Below are positions 8,584 to 15,645 of a DNA stretch of 64,000 nt, piece after piece. Source of the stretch: Vibrio cyclitrophicus (GTDB lineage Bacteria; Pseudomonadota; Gammaproteobacteria; Enterobacterales; Vibrionaceae). Position 1 is the first letter of the stretch; every line of letters starts with the position of its first letter. The stretch covers positions 3,410,001-3,474,000 of the forward strand of contig CP065366.1 of the NCBI GenBank assembly GCA_023206055.1, written 5' to 3'. Under the pieces are notes generated by a model. The model was not told the DNA's origin and ran no database searches. It worked only from the letters and a program-made list of their open reading frames with translations. Both the position numbers and the translations under genes were made by a program.

Positions 8584-8607
8584 AAAGCCGCTTTCTAGCG
8601 GCTTTTT
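8584..8607 (+). terminator. Terminator after the YfcC-type transporter
   Basis: AAAGCCGC (8584-8591), loop TTTCTA and GCGGCTTT (8598-8605) plus additional T residues make an intrinsic terminator, separating the transporter from arcA. Confidence 0.88.
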
Positions 8608-9382
8608 TGTCACTATCGTTCACCAACAAGACCCTTCCATCGAAACACCCTCACAAGCTGCACACGCATCATTTAAAGCCTCTCTATCAACCTATAAGCC
8701 CTATCGCCCTATCAAAGCAGCAAAACCTAAACGAGCTGAGACACTTGCTAGAAAGCAAAACTAACCTTTAAACATCGACGCTAAGGTTAATTAAAAAGCA
8801 AATATTCATCGCTACTATATTTAGAAAAATACTTAGTCACGTATTATCGTTAATTATATTTAAAGTAATTCACGCTGTAATAACCAAAGGAAAAACATTA
8901 GCTATTTTCATAGAAAACCGGATTAAAACACTCGATTATAAAGTGTGACCGCAATAGCTTAATTCGCATTTAAATTGTTAAGGAATAATTAATTTCACAT
9001 TCAAAATTAAATATATAAATACTAACATTGCATACTTCCACCTTAAGCTCATTCTTATCAATAAATTTAATTTGCATATAAACCCCTAGAATTCCCATTC
9101 TAGTAATACGGGTGAAAAAAGCATGCATAATATTCCCAAAGAGCTAACTATTTAGAAGGGGTAGCCAATAGTTAAAAGTGCATAAAGTTTGTTAAAACCA
9201 TTAATTTTAAAGGGCTGCGGGATAAAAAACGATTTGTGATAGATCTCTAAGAATACCTGACTAGCAGGCGTAATATTAATTCCAGACAAGAGATATGAAT
9301 AAATAATTCATTCTTCTCAACTGAAAATAAATAATTACTCTTAGCGATAAAAGTAATTCAAATATATAAGAGAGAGACGATC
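8608..9382. promoter_or_regulatory. 770-bp region upstream of arcA
   Basis: No supported gene is present. The DNA is strongly AT-rich, with many TTAATT/AATTAA tracts. The only structured element near the gene is the ARG-box-like dyad at 9296-9310. The arcA ribosome-binding site (AGAGAGAGA, about 9370-9378) ends the region. The length is unusual for a bacterial promoter region; a small RNA or long leader cannot be excluded, but no terminator is visible inside. Confidence 0.4.
9296..9310. promoter_or_regulatory. ARG-box-like palindrome upstream of arcA
   Basis: TGAATAAATAATTCA is a perfect dyad matching both half-sites of the E. coli ARG box (TGAAT-N4-ATTCA) but with a five-base rather than four-base centre. 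A weaker TGAAAATAAATAATTA copy follows at about 9320-9335. An ArgR-family regulator encoded at 14982-15470 is a plausible ligand. Confidence 0.5.
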
Positions 9383-10606
9383 ATGAGTAAGTTCTATGTA
9401 GGTTCTGAAATAGGTCAATTACGCCGCGTTCTAGTTCACCGCCCAAGACGCGCACTGACTCACCTAACACCCTCTAACTGTCACGATTTGCTGTTTGATG
9501 ACGTACTGGCTGTTGAGCGTGCAGGTAAAGAGCATGACGCATTTACTCAAACGCTACGTGATCAAGGTGTTGAGGTTCTTCTTCTTACTGACCTACTAGC
9601 AGACACGCTAGCCGTGCCAGAAGCAAAAGATTGGCTTTTGAGTCATCAAGTTTCTGATTACCGCTTAGGCAAAACCTTTGCTAACGATGTGCGCTGCTAC
9701 TTGGGCGACTTACCAAACCTAGAGCTAGCAAAAATCCTAACGGGTGGTCTGTCTTACGCTGAAATGCCAATGAAATCATCTTCAATGATGCAAGGAATGC
9801 ACGCACCAACTGACTTCATTATCGAGCCTCTACCAAACCACCTATTTACTCGCGACACATCTTGCTGGGTGTACGGTGGTGTATCAATCAACCCAATGGC
9901 GAAACCTGCTCGTCAACGTGAAACTAACCACGTTCGCGCTATTTACCGCTGGCACCCAACATTCGCAGGCCAAGACTTCATTAAATACTTCGGCGATGAA
10001 GAAAGCATCAGCTACGACAACTCAACCATTGAAGGTGGTGACGTTCTTGTTATCGGTTGCGGCACGGTGCTTATCGGTATGTCTGAGCGTACAACAGCAC
10101 AAGGTGTTGAGCACTTAGCATCGAGCCTATTCAAACACGGTCAAGCGAAACAAGTTATCGCAATGCAGCTACCAAAACACCGCTCTTGCATGCACTTAGA
10201 CACAGTTATGACGCACATGAACGAAGATACCTTCTCTGTTTACCCAGAAGTGGTGAGTAAAGACGTGCAGTGCTGGAACCTTACTGGCGATGAGTCTGGC
10301 GCAGTAAAAGTGAAAGAAGAAGGCTACTTCGTAACGGCTATCGAAAAAGCACTGGGCGTAGACAAGCTAAACCTCATCACGACTGGTGGTGACAACTTCC
10401 ATGCAGAACGTGAACAGTGGAACGATGCAAACAACGTTCTAACCGTTAAACCTGGTGTCGTGATTGGCTACGAAGGCAACACCTACACCAACGAAAAATA
10501 CGACAAAGCAGGCATCACGGTTCTTCCGATTCCAGGCGATGAACTTGGCCGCGGTCGCGGTGGCGCACGCTGCATGAGCTGCCCAATTGAGCGTGATGGT
10601 ATCTAA
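9383..10606 (+). CDS. arcA: Arginine deiminase
   Basis: Arginine deiminase hydrolyses L-arginine to citrulline and ammonia, the first step of the ADI pathway. The 407-aa protein has the guanidino-modifying enzyme fold. Visible are the N-terminal EIGQLRRVLVHRP segment, FTRD at 155-158, EGGDVLVIG, and the C-terminal GGARCMSCP with the nucleophilic cysteine at residue 397. It heads arcA-arcC-OTC, all on the plus strand with gaps of 72 and 148 bp, which convert citrulline onward to ornithine, ATP, CO2 and ammonia. Catabolic ADI also helps marine bacteria resist acid; that is general knowledge, not shown here. Confidence 0.97.
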   Translation: MSKFYVGSEIGQLRRVLVHRPRRALTHLTPSNCHDLLFDDVLAVERAGKEHDAFTQTLRDQGVEVLLLTDLLADTLAVPEAKDWLLSHQVSDYRLGKTFANDVRCYLGDLPNLELAKILTGGLSYAEMPMKSSSMMQGMHAPTDFIIEPLPNHLFTRDTSCWVYGGVSINPMAKPARQRETNHVRAIYRWHPTFAGQDFIKYFGDEESISYDNSTIEGGDVLVIGCGTVLIGMSERTTAQGVEHLASSLFKHGQAKQVIAMQLPKHRSCMHLDTVMTHMNEDTFSVYPEVVSKDVQCWNLTGDESGAVKVKEEGYFVTAIEKALGVDKLNLITTGGDNFHAEREQWNDANNVLTVKPGVVIGYEGNTYTNEKYDKAGITVLPIPGDELGRGRGGARCMSCPIERDGI

Positions 10607-10678
10607 TCACTAAGACGAAACGGCCAAGTTGAGCAATCTTAAGTCATCTCAGCTTGGCCAAAATGAGAGAACACAATT

Positions 10679-11590
10679 ATGACTAAGCAAACTGTTGTTG
10701 TCGCACTCGGTGGTAACGCCCTACTTCGTCGCGGTGAGCCGTTAGAAGCCGATGTTCAACGCCGCAATATTGAAACGGCGGTGAAAACCATATCTGAAAT
10801 CGCAAAAGTGTACAACGTGGTGTTAGTACACGGTAATGGCCCACAAGTTGGCTTACTTGCTCTTCAAGGTTTGGAATACAAAAAAGTAAATCCATACCCG
10901 CTAGATGTATTGGGCAGTGAGACTCAAGGCATGATCGGCTACATGCTGATGCAAGAGTTCAAGAACTACCTACCGAACCGCAACATCTCGTGCATGTTGA
11001 CCCAAATGACAGTCGATCCAAACGATCCTGCGTTTGCGGATCCAACTAAGCCGATTGGCCCGATCTACGAAGAAGCAGAAGCGCGTGAGTTAGCAGAGAA
11101 ATTCCACTGGATCGTAAAACCTGACGGCCAACATTTCCGTCGCGTAGTACCAAGCCCGCGCCCTACCGGCATTGTAGAACACGAAGCGATCACTCAGCTT
11201 ATCGATGCGGGTCACCTTGTGATTTGTACTGGCGGTGGCGGTATCCCAGTGAAAAAAGAAAATGGCAAATTAGTCGGTGTTGAAGCGGTTATCGACAAAG
11301 ACATGTCAGCGGCTTTCTTAGCGAAACAATTGGATGCGGATGCACTGCTAATTCTGACCGATGCGGACGCTGTATACCTTGATTGGGGCAAACCGACTCA
11401 ACACGCATTGCGCAGTACCACGCCAAGCGAGTTAGCAATGTTCGAATTCGATGCAGGCTCAATGGGGCCAAAAATTGAAGCATCGTGCGAATTCATTCAA
11501 CAAGGCGGCAAGGTAGTAGGTATCGGCGCACTCGAAGATGGTTTGCAAATTCTGCAAGGCCAAGCGGGCACCAATATCACCAGAGGTTAG
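10679..11590 (+). CDS. arcC: Carbamate kinase
   Basis: Carbamate kinase transfers the phosphate of carbamoyl phosphate to ADP, the ATP-yielding last step of the ADI pathway. The 303-aa amino-acid-kinase-family protein shows VALGGNALLRRGEP at the N-terminus (about residues 7-20), VVLVHGNGPQVGLLALQ, VICTGGGGIPV (residues 180-190) and the ILTDADAVYLDWG nucleotide-binding strand. It follows arcA and precedes the OTC gene, so all three soluble enzymes of the pathway are together. Confidence 0.97.
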   Translation: MTKQTVVVALGGNALLRRGEPLEADVQRRNIETAVKTISEIAKVYNVVLVHGNGPQVGLLALQGLEYKKVNPYPLDVLGSETQGMIGYMLMQEFKNYLPNRNISCMLTQMTVDPNDPAFADPTKPIGPIYEEAEARELAEKFHWIVKPDGQHFRRVVPSPRPTGIVEHEAITQLIDAGHLVICTGGGGIPVKKENGKLVGVEAVIDKDMSAAFLAKQLDADALLILTDADAVYLDWGKPTQHALRSTTPSELAMFEFDAGSMGPKIEASCEFIQQGGKVVGIGALEDGLQILQGQAGTNITRG

Positions 11591-11738
11591 CGCGCTAACG
11601 AGCCTCTATAATCTGATAAAACACAGAATTAAACGAAACAAACAGAACCGAACAAATTTAACTAAAAATTGAATCGCGCTTTCTTGAATTTTCTTTCCCT
11701 GTAACAAGGAAGCGCCTAAATCTAAAAAGGAATACATC

Positions 11739-12749
11739 ATGGCTTTTAACCTACGCAATCGTAACTTCCTAAAACTACTAGATTTCACTCCACGCGAAAT
11801 TCAACACTTGTTAGATCTTTCTATGGAGCTAAAAAAAGCGAAGTACAACGGTTACGAACAGCCAACACTGACTGGCAAAAACATTGCGCTTATCTTTGAG
11901 AAAACCTCCACTCGTACTCGCTGCGCATTTGAAGTAGCGGCATTCGACCAAGGTGCTCGCGTTTCTTACTTAGGCCCATCTGGCTCTCAAATTGGCCACA
12001 AAGAATCAATGAAAGATACAGCTCGCGTTCTTGGCCGTATGTACGATGGCATTGAATACCGCGGCTTCGGTCAAGAAATCGTTGAAGAGCTAGGCGCTTA
12101 CGCTGGCGTACCAGTATGGAATGGTCTGACTGACGAATTCCACCCAACACAAATCCTGGCTGACTTCCTAACTATGACGGAATACGGCCGTGGTAAACAA
12201 CTACATGAGATCAGCTTTGCTTACCTAGGTGATGCTCGCAACAACATGGGTAACTCTCTGATGGTTGGCGCTGCGAAAATGGGCATGGACATTCGCCTTG
12301 TTGCTCCAAAACAATTCTGGCCACAAGAAGAGCTATTAGCTCAATGTCGTGAAATTGCAGAACACACGGGCGGCAAAATCACGCTAACAGAAGATGTTCA
12401 AGAAGGCGTGCAAGGTTGTGACTTCCTATACACCGACGTTTGGGTATCAATGGGCGAAGCAAAAGAAGCATGGGCTGAGCGCATCAACCTAATGATGCCT
12501 TACCAAGTCAACATGGACATGGTCAAAGCGACGGGCAACCCACATGTGAAATTCATGCACTGCCTACCGGCTTTCCACGGTGAAGACACCACAGTCGGCA
12601 AACAGCTTGCTGCTGAATATCCGCAGCTTAAAGATGGCGTAGAAGTGACGGATGAAGTGGTTGAGTCTGAATACTCTATCGTGTTCGATGAAGCAGAAAA
12701 CCGCATGCACACCATCAAAGCAGTAATGGTTGCGACATTAGGCAGTTAG
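11739..12749 (+). CDS. argF: Ornithine carbamoyltransferase
   Basis: OTC interconverts ornithine plus carbamoyl phosphate with citrulline plus phosphate. The 336-aa sequence has the carbamoyl-phosphate motif STRTR (57-61), HPTQ (135-138), DVWVSMGE (233-240) and HCLP (274-277, catalytic cysteine). Position after arcA and arcC suggests catabolic use (ArcB), but enzymes at this locus in Vibrio are often annotated ArgF and may serve arginine synthesis too. Sequence alone does not separate the two. The 148-bp gap from arcC leaves room for a separate promoter. No upstream arginine leader or clear ARG box was seen. Confidence 0.95.
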   Translation: MAFNLRNRNFLKLLDFTPREIQHLLDLSMELKKAKYNGYEQPTLTGKNIALIFEKTSTRTRCAFEVAAFDQGARVSYLGPSGSQIGHKESMKDTARVLGRMYDGIEYRGFGQEIVEELGAYAGVPVWNGLTDEFHPTQILADFLTMTEYGRGKQLHEISFAYLGDARNNMGNSLMVGAAKMGMDIRLVAPKQFWPQEELLAQCREIAEHTGGKITLTEDVQEGVQGCDFLYTDVWVSMGEAKEAWAERINLMMPYQVNMDMVKATGNPHVKFMHCLPAFHGEDTTVGKQLAAEYPQLKDGVEVTDEVVESEYSIVFDEAENRMHTIKAVMVATLGS

Positions 12750-12845
12750 TAAGCTGAACAACTAAGAATCTAGATAACTAATAATCTAAATAGTTAAGCA
12801 CTCACTTGTTCGCAAGACAATGACAAGTAAAGTGCAGTAGCAGGG

Positions 12846-12899
12846 AAATGCGGGTGGCATACTTGGGTTTAACCCTTGGATAAAGCCCGCATTTTTTTT
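12846..12899 (+). terminator. Terminator after ornithine carbamoyltransferase gene
   Basis: Outer arms AAATGCGGG (12846-12854) and CCCGCATTT (12886-12894) enclose a small inner dyad GGGTTTAACCC (12865-12875). A run of eight T follows. It is a strong two-part intrinsic terminator. Confidence 0.88.
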
Positions 12900-13009
12900 C
12901 ATGAACTGGAAGGGATTATCACCCCAAAAAGCCTGAAAATTTCTGTTTCAACAAGGGCTTAAATCAAAGCTAAATGCAGACGTTATTTCGCATAAAAATC
13001 CATTAAATG

Positions 13010-13055
13010 AATACTTTACAGAAAGTATTGCATGGCGTTTTTATCTGAGTATAAT
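13010..13055 (+). promoter_or_regulatory. pyrL-pyrBI promoter with an overlapping dyad
   Basis: A -35 element TTGCAT (13028-13033) and a -10 element TATAAT (13050-13055) are separated by 16 bp. A perfect dyad AATACTTT-ACAG-AAAGTATT (13010-13029) overlaps the first bases of the -35 box and could be an operator. Transcription would begin near 13062 and run through pyrL. Confidence 0.65.
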
Positions 13056-13085
13056 CCTCCGCAATTTGTCTTAAGAGAGCAAAAA

Positions 13086-13193
13086 ATGAACTGCAATTCT
13101 GTCACACATGATTGTCAAACTACACGCCAAAGAGTGGCGGTGGTGTCATTTTTATTTTGCTCTATTGATCGTTTCGAAGCCTCCTATTTTTAG
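13086..13193 (+). CDS. pyrL: pyrBI operon leader peptide PyrL
   Basis: A 35-codon open frame, starting at ATG 13086 after AAGAGAGCAAAAA, ends at TAG 13191-13193 inside the attenuator hairpin. Its peptide ends FEASYF. The U-rich stretch at about 13149-13166, encoding SFLFCS, is where RNA polymerase should pause when UTP is low. Coupling of the translating ribosome to polymerase then prevents hairpin formation. E. coli PyrL is 44 codons, with the same arrangement. Recognised by position and architecture rather than by peptide identity. Confidence 0.85.
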   Translation: MNCNSVTHDCQTTRQRVAVVSFLFCSIDRFEASYF

Positions 13194-13207
13194 GGGGCTT
13201 TTTTTTG
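13177..13207 (+). terminator. pyrBI attenuator
   Basis: AAGCCTCC (13177-13184), 8-nt loop and GGGGGCTT (13193-13200) are followed by a run of T to 13206. The stop codon of pyrL lies in the loop and 3' arm, so a ribosome reaching the end of pyrL disrupts the terminator. This is UTP-sensitive attenuation as in enteric bacteria. Confidence 0.88.
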
Positions 13208-13245
13208 TCCGCAATTTGACTGTATGCATAGAAGGAAGACCCGTT

Positions 13246-14175
13246 ATGGCGCATTCGTTATTTAACAAGCACATCATCTCCATACCTGAGCTCACTCGTA
13301 ATGAACTGGAGCTTATCGTCGACACAGCAGCAAGACTCAAGGCCGAGCCAAACCCAGAGTTGCTGAAAAATAAAGTCGTTGCGAGCTGCTTCTTTGAGCC
13401 TTCAACTCGAACTCGTCTTTCATTTGAAACCGCTGTTCAGCGTCTTGGTGGCACAGTCATCGGTTTTGATAATGGCGGTAACACATCACTAGCGAAGAAA
13501 GGCGAAACGCTTGCCGATTCAGTACAAGTTATTTCATCTTACGTCGATGCCTTTGTCATGCGTCACCCACAAGAAGGCGCAGCACGTTTGGCCTCTGAAT
13601 TTTCTAACGGGGTTCCGGTAGTGAATGGCGGCGATGGTGCCAACCAACACCCGACGCAAACCTTGCTGGATCTATTCTCGATTTACGAAACGCAAGGCAC
13701 GCTTGATAACCTAAATGTGGCATTCGTTGGCGACTTAAAATATGGCCGTACTGTCCACTCACTGACGCAAGCGCTGTCGAAATTCAATAACGTGCGTTTC
13801 TTCTTTATCGCGCCAGAAGTATTGGAGATGCCAGATTACATCTGTGAAGAATTAGAAGAGATGGGCATCCAATACAGCACTCACAGCAGCATTGAAGAAG
13901 TGGTGCCGGAATTAGATGTTTTGTACATGACTCGCGTACAGAAAGAGCGCTTTGATGCATCGGAATACGCACACATGAAATCGGCTTACATCCTAACCGC
14001 CGATACATTGAAAGACGCTCGTCAAAACATGAAGGTCCTTCACCCGCTGCCACGCGTCGACGAAATCACTACCGACGTTGATAAAACGCCACACGCTTAC
14101 TACTTCGAACAAGCTGAAAACGGTGTATACGCTCGCGAAGCCCTATTGGCCCTAGTTCTTAACGACACTTTATAA
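13246..14175 (+). CDS. pyrB: Aspartate carbamoyltransferase, catalytic chain
   Basis: PyrB condenses carbamoyl phosphate with aspartate to carbamoyl aspartate, the committed step of pyrimidine synthesis. It works as catalytic trimers in a dodecamer with PyrI. The 309-aa protein carries STRTR (53-57), HPTQ (135-138) and HPLPR (266-270). The open frame extends 46 codons upstream through the attenuator, but ATG 13246 is chosen because GAAGG precedes it and the family starts there (E. coli 311 aa). pyrI follows 15 bp later. Both PyrB and the neighbouring OTC use carbamoyl phosphate. Confidence 0.97.
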   Translation: MAHSLFNKHIISIPELTRNELELIVDTAARLKAEPNPELLKNKVVASCFFEPSTRTRLSFETAVQRLGGTVIGFDNGGNTSLAKKGETLADSVQVISSYVDAFVMRHPQEGAARLASEFSNGVPVVNGGDGANQHPTQTLLDLFSIYETQGTLDNLNVAFVGDLKYGRTVHSLTQALSKFNNVRFFFIAPEVLEMPDYICEELEEMGIQYSTHSSIEEVVPELDVLYMTRVQKERFDASEYAHMKSAYILTADTLKDARQNMKVLHPLPRVDEITTDVDKTPHAYYFEQAENGVYAREALLALVLNDTL

Positions 14176-14190
14176 GCAGGAGAAACAGTC

Positions 14191-14655
14191 ATGGTTAAAC
14201 AAACTCAGCTACAAGTAGAAGCGATCCGTAACGGCAGCGTGATTGACCACATCCCTGCGCACCTTGGTATCAAAATCCTTAAACTGTTTAAGCTACACAA
14301 GACAGAACAGCGCATCACCATGGGGTTAAACCTGCCATCATCGGCACTTGGCCATAAAGACCTAATCAAGATTGAGAACATCTTCCTGACCAAGGAACAA
14401 GCCAACCAATTGGCTCTTTATGCTCCCCAAGCCACGGTCAATCAGATTGAAGAATACAAAGTGGTTAACAAGCTAACCCTTGTGCTGCCAGAGCAAATCC
14501 ACAGTGTGTTCTCTTGCCCAAATAGCAACTGTATTTCACACGGTGAACCTGTCGAAAGTAGCTTTAAAGTGCAGCTAAAACAGGAAAAAGTGCAGCTAAA
14601 ATGTCACTATTGTGAAAAAGTATTCTCTCGCGAGATCATGAATGAAATTCGCTAA
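14191..14655 (+). CDS. pyrI: Aspartate carbamoyltransferase, regulatory chain
   Basis: PyrI binds CTP or ATP and transmits allosteric control to PyrB. The 154-aa protein has the N-terminal nucleotide-binding domain and a C-terminal zinc domain. Its four zinc cysteines are at residues 109, 114, 138 and 141, as in E. coli. A clear ribosome-binding site (CAGGAGAAA) precedes ATG 14191. It is co-transcribed with pyrB. A ridA/yjgF gene, a common downstream neighbour, is absent here. Confidence 0.97.
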   Translation: MVKQTQLQVEAIRNGSVIDHIPAHLGIKILKLFKLHKTEQRITMGLNLPSSALGHKDLIKIENIFLTKEQANQLALYAPQATVNQIEEYKVVNKLTLVLPEQIHSVFSCPNSNCISHGEPVESSFKVQLKQEKVQLKCHYCEKVFSREIMNEIR

Positions 14656-14698
14656 CCCTTAGCGGAATTACCTTCGCAATAAAAACCATTTAAATAAT

Positions 14699-14734
14699 AT
14701 GGATATTTATTCCCAAGTCGGAATAAATATCCAT
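14699..14734. other. Perfect 15-bp stem-loop after pyrI
   Basis: Exact inverted arms at 14699-14713 and 14720-14734 (core GGATATTTATTCC) surround a six-base loop. There is no T-tract on either strand, so it is not a classical terminator. Possible roles are 3'-end protection of the pyrBI mRNA or a regulator-binding palindrome. Confidence 0.7.
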
Positions 14735-14981
14735 TCACCATAGAATAAAACCCCAAAATAAAAGCAATAAACCAGAATATTATTTGGTGATCACCTTCAA
14801 AAAGATAACTATCCTTTAGTGGTAGACTCAATGCATAGATGATCATACATCTCGCATACCCTCCCTTCTTTACTTCGGGATTCATCGGTAAGCCCTATTA
14901 ATAATCGTACTCTACGGCTTTGGGAGTGCGTTCGGCGCTATGGACAAGCGATATCCACAGTTTGACCTTAAGGAGTTGTTC

Positions 14982-15470
14982 ATGAACGAAATCACTGAGC
15001 ACGGTTGCTTGTATTCAGCTGAAGATAAAACACTGACTGCAGCGTGCAAACGCTTACTACAACAGCAAAGCTTCTCGACCCAAAATCAACTGCGCGAGAA
15101 ACTGGTTGAGATCGGTTATACCGGTATTAGCCAATCGACTGTATCTCGTATTTTGTCACAACTTGGCGTGGTGAAAATCCAGAACGCCTGTGGCAAAAAG
15201 GTGTACTGCATCACTGTTGAAAGCGCACCGGTTCGTGTCGATGCATCCATCTCATCGCAAATTGAGTTGATTACTCATAACCAAGCGATGGTGATAGTAA
15301 AAACCCACCCAGGTTGTGCACAGTTAGTCGCACGATTGGTCGACATCGACCCACATACCGAGATTATCGGCACAGTTGGCGGCAACGACACCGTGTTAAT
15401 CATCCCGAAAGACACGACCAACATTGATGCTTGCGAACAAGTGGTCAAAGCACGCTTGGGCGTTGCCTAA
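14982..15470 (+). CDS. ArgR-family arginine-responsive regulator
   Basis: ArgR proteins are hexameric regulators that bind arginine with the C-terminal domain and ARG boxes with an N-terminal winged helix. This 162-aa protein shows the DNA-binding segment ISQSTVSRILSQLGVVK (about residues 44-60). The C-terminal core includes HPGCAQLVARLVD and IIGTVGGNDTVLIIP, the latter matching the ArgR GTIAGDDTIF arginine-binding loop. ATG 14982 is preferred over ATG 14940 because AAGGAG (14970-14975) is correctly spaced. Its place beside arcA-arcC-OTC suggests a second ArgR devoted to the ADI pathway, with the housekeeping argR elsewhere; that is inference. Confidence 0.88.
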   Translation: MNEITEHGCLYSAEDKTLTAACKRLLQQQSFSTQNQLREKLVEIGYTGISQSTVSRILSQLGVVKIQNACGKKVYCITVESAPVRVDASISSQIELITHNQAMVIVKTHPGCAQLVARLVDIDPHTEIIGTVGGNDTVLIIPKDTTNIDACEQVVKARLGVA

Positions 15471-15645
15471 ATGTCTTATTGGCAAGGTCTGTTAACTGCA
15501 GTTGCGCTGCTAACTCTCTCTCGACTACCTATGAAGGTGGCTCACCCGCCCTAGCGGATATTTGCTGGTCGATGAAACTAATCACAAACTATTACGGTCT
15601 GATTGAGTTAAGATACCTTCAACTCCATTTTGATGACTAAATTGT
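15471..15645 (+). other. Interval between the ArgR-family gene and dsbD
   Basis: An ATG directly abutting the argR-like stop opens a 27-codon frame (YWQGLLTAVALLTLSRLP...) that ends at TAG 15552-15554. A different frame stays open to 15640. Neither matches a family I know. It may be a decayed gene or simple non-coding leader of dsbD. cutA, often found before dsbD, is not recognisable. Confidence 0.3.

Noticed and set aside
13108..13245. N-terminally extended PyrB beginning at 13108
   Set aside because: The extra 46 codons run through the pyrL leader and attenuator; family length and ribosome-binding site both support 13246.
14652..14885. Minus-strand 77-codon frame after pyrI with one hydrophobic segment
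   Set aside because: It overlaps the perfect stem-loop, has no well-spaced ribosome-binding site and no recognisable family; it is probably chance coding in non-coding DNA.
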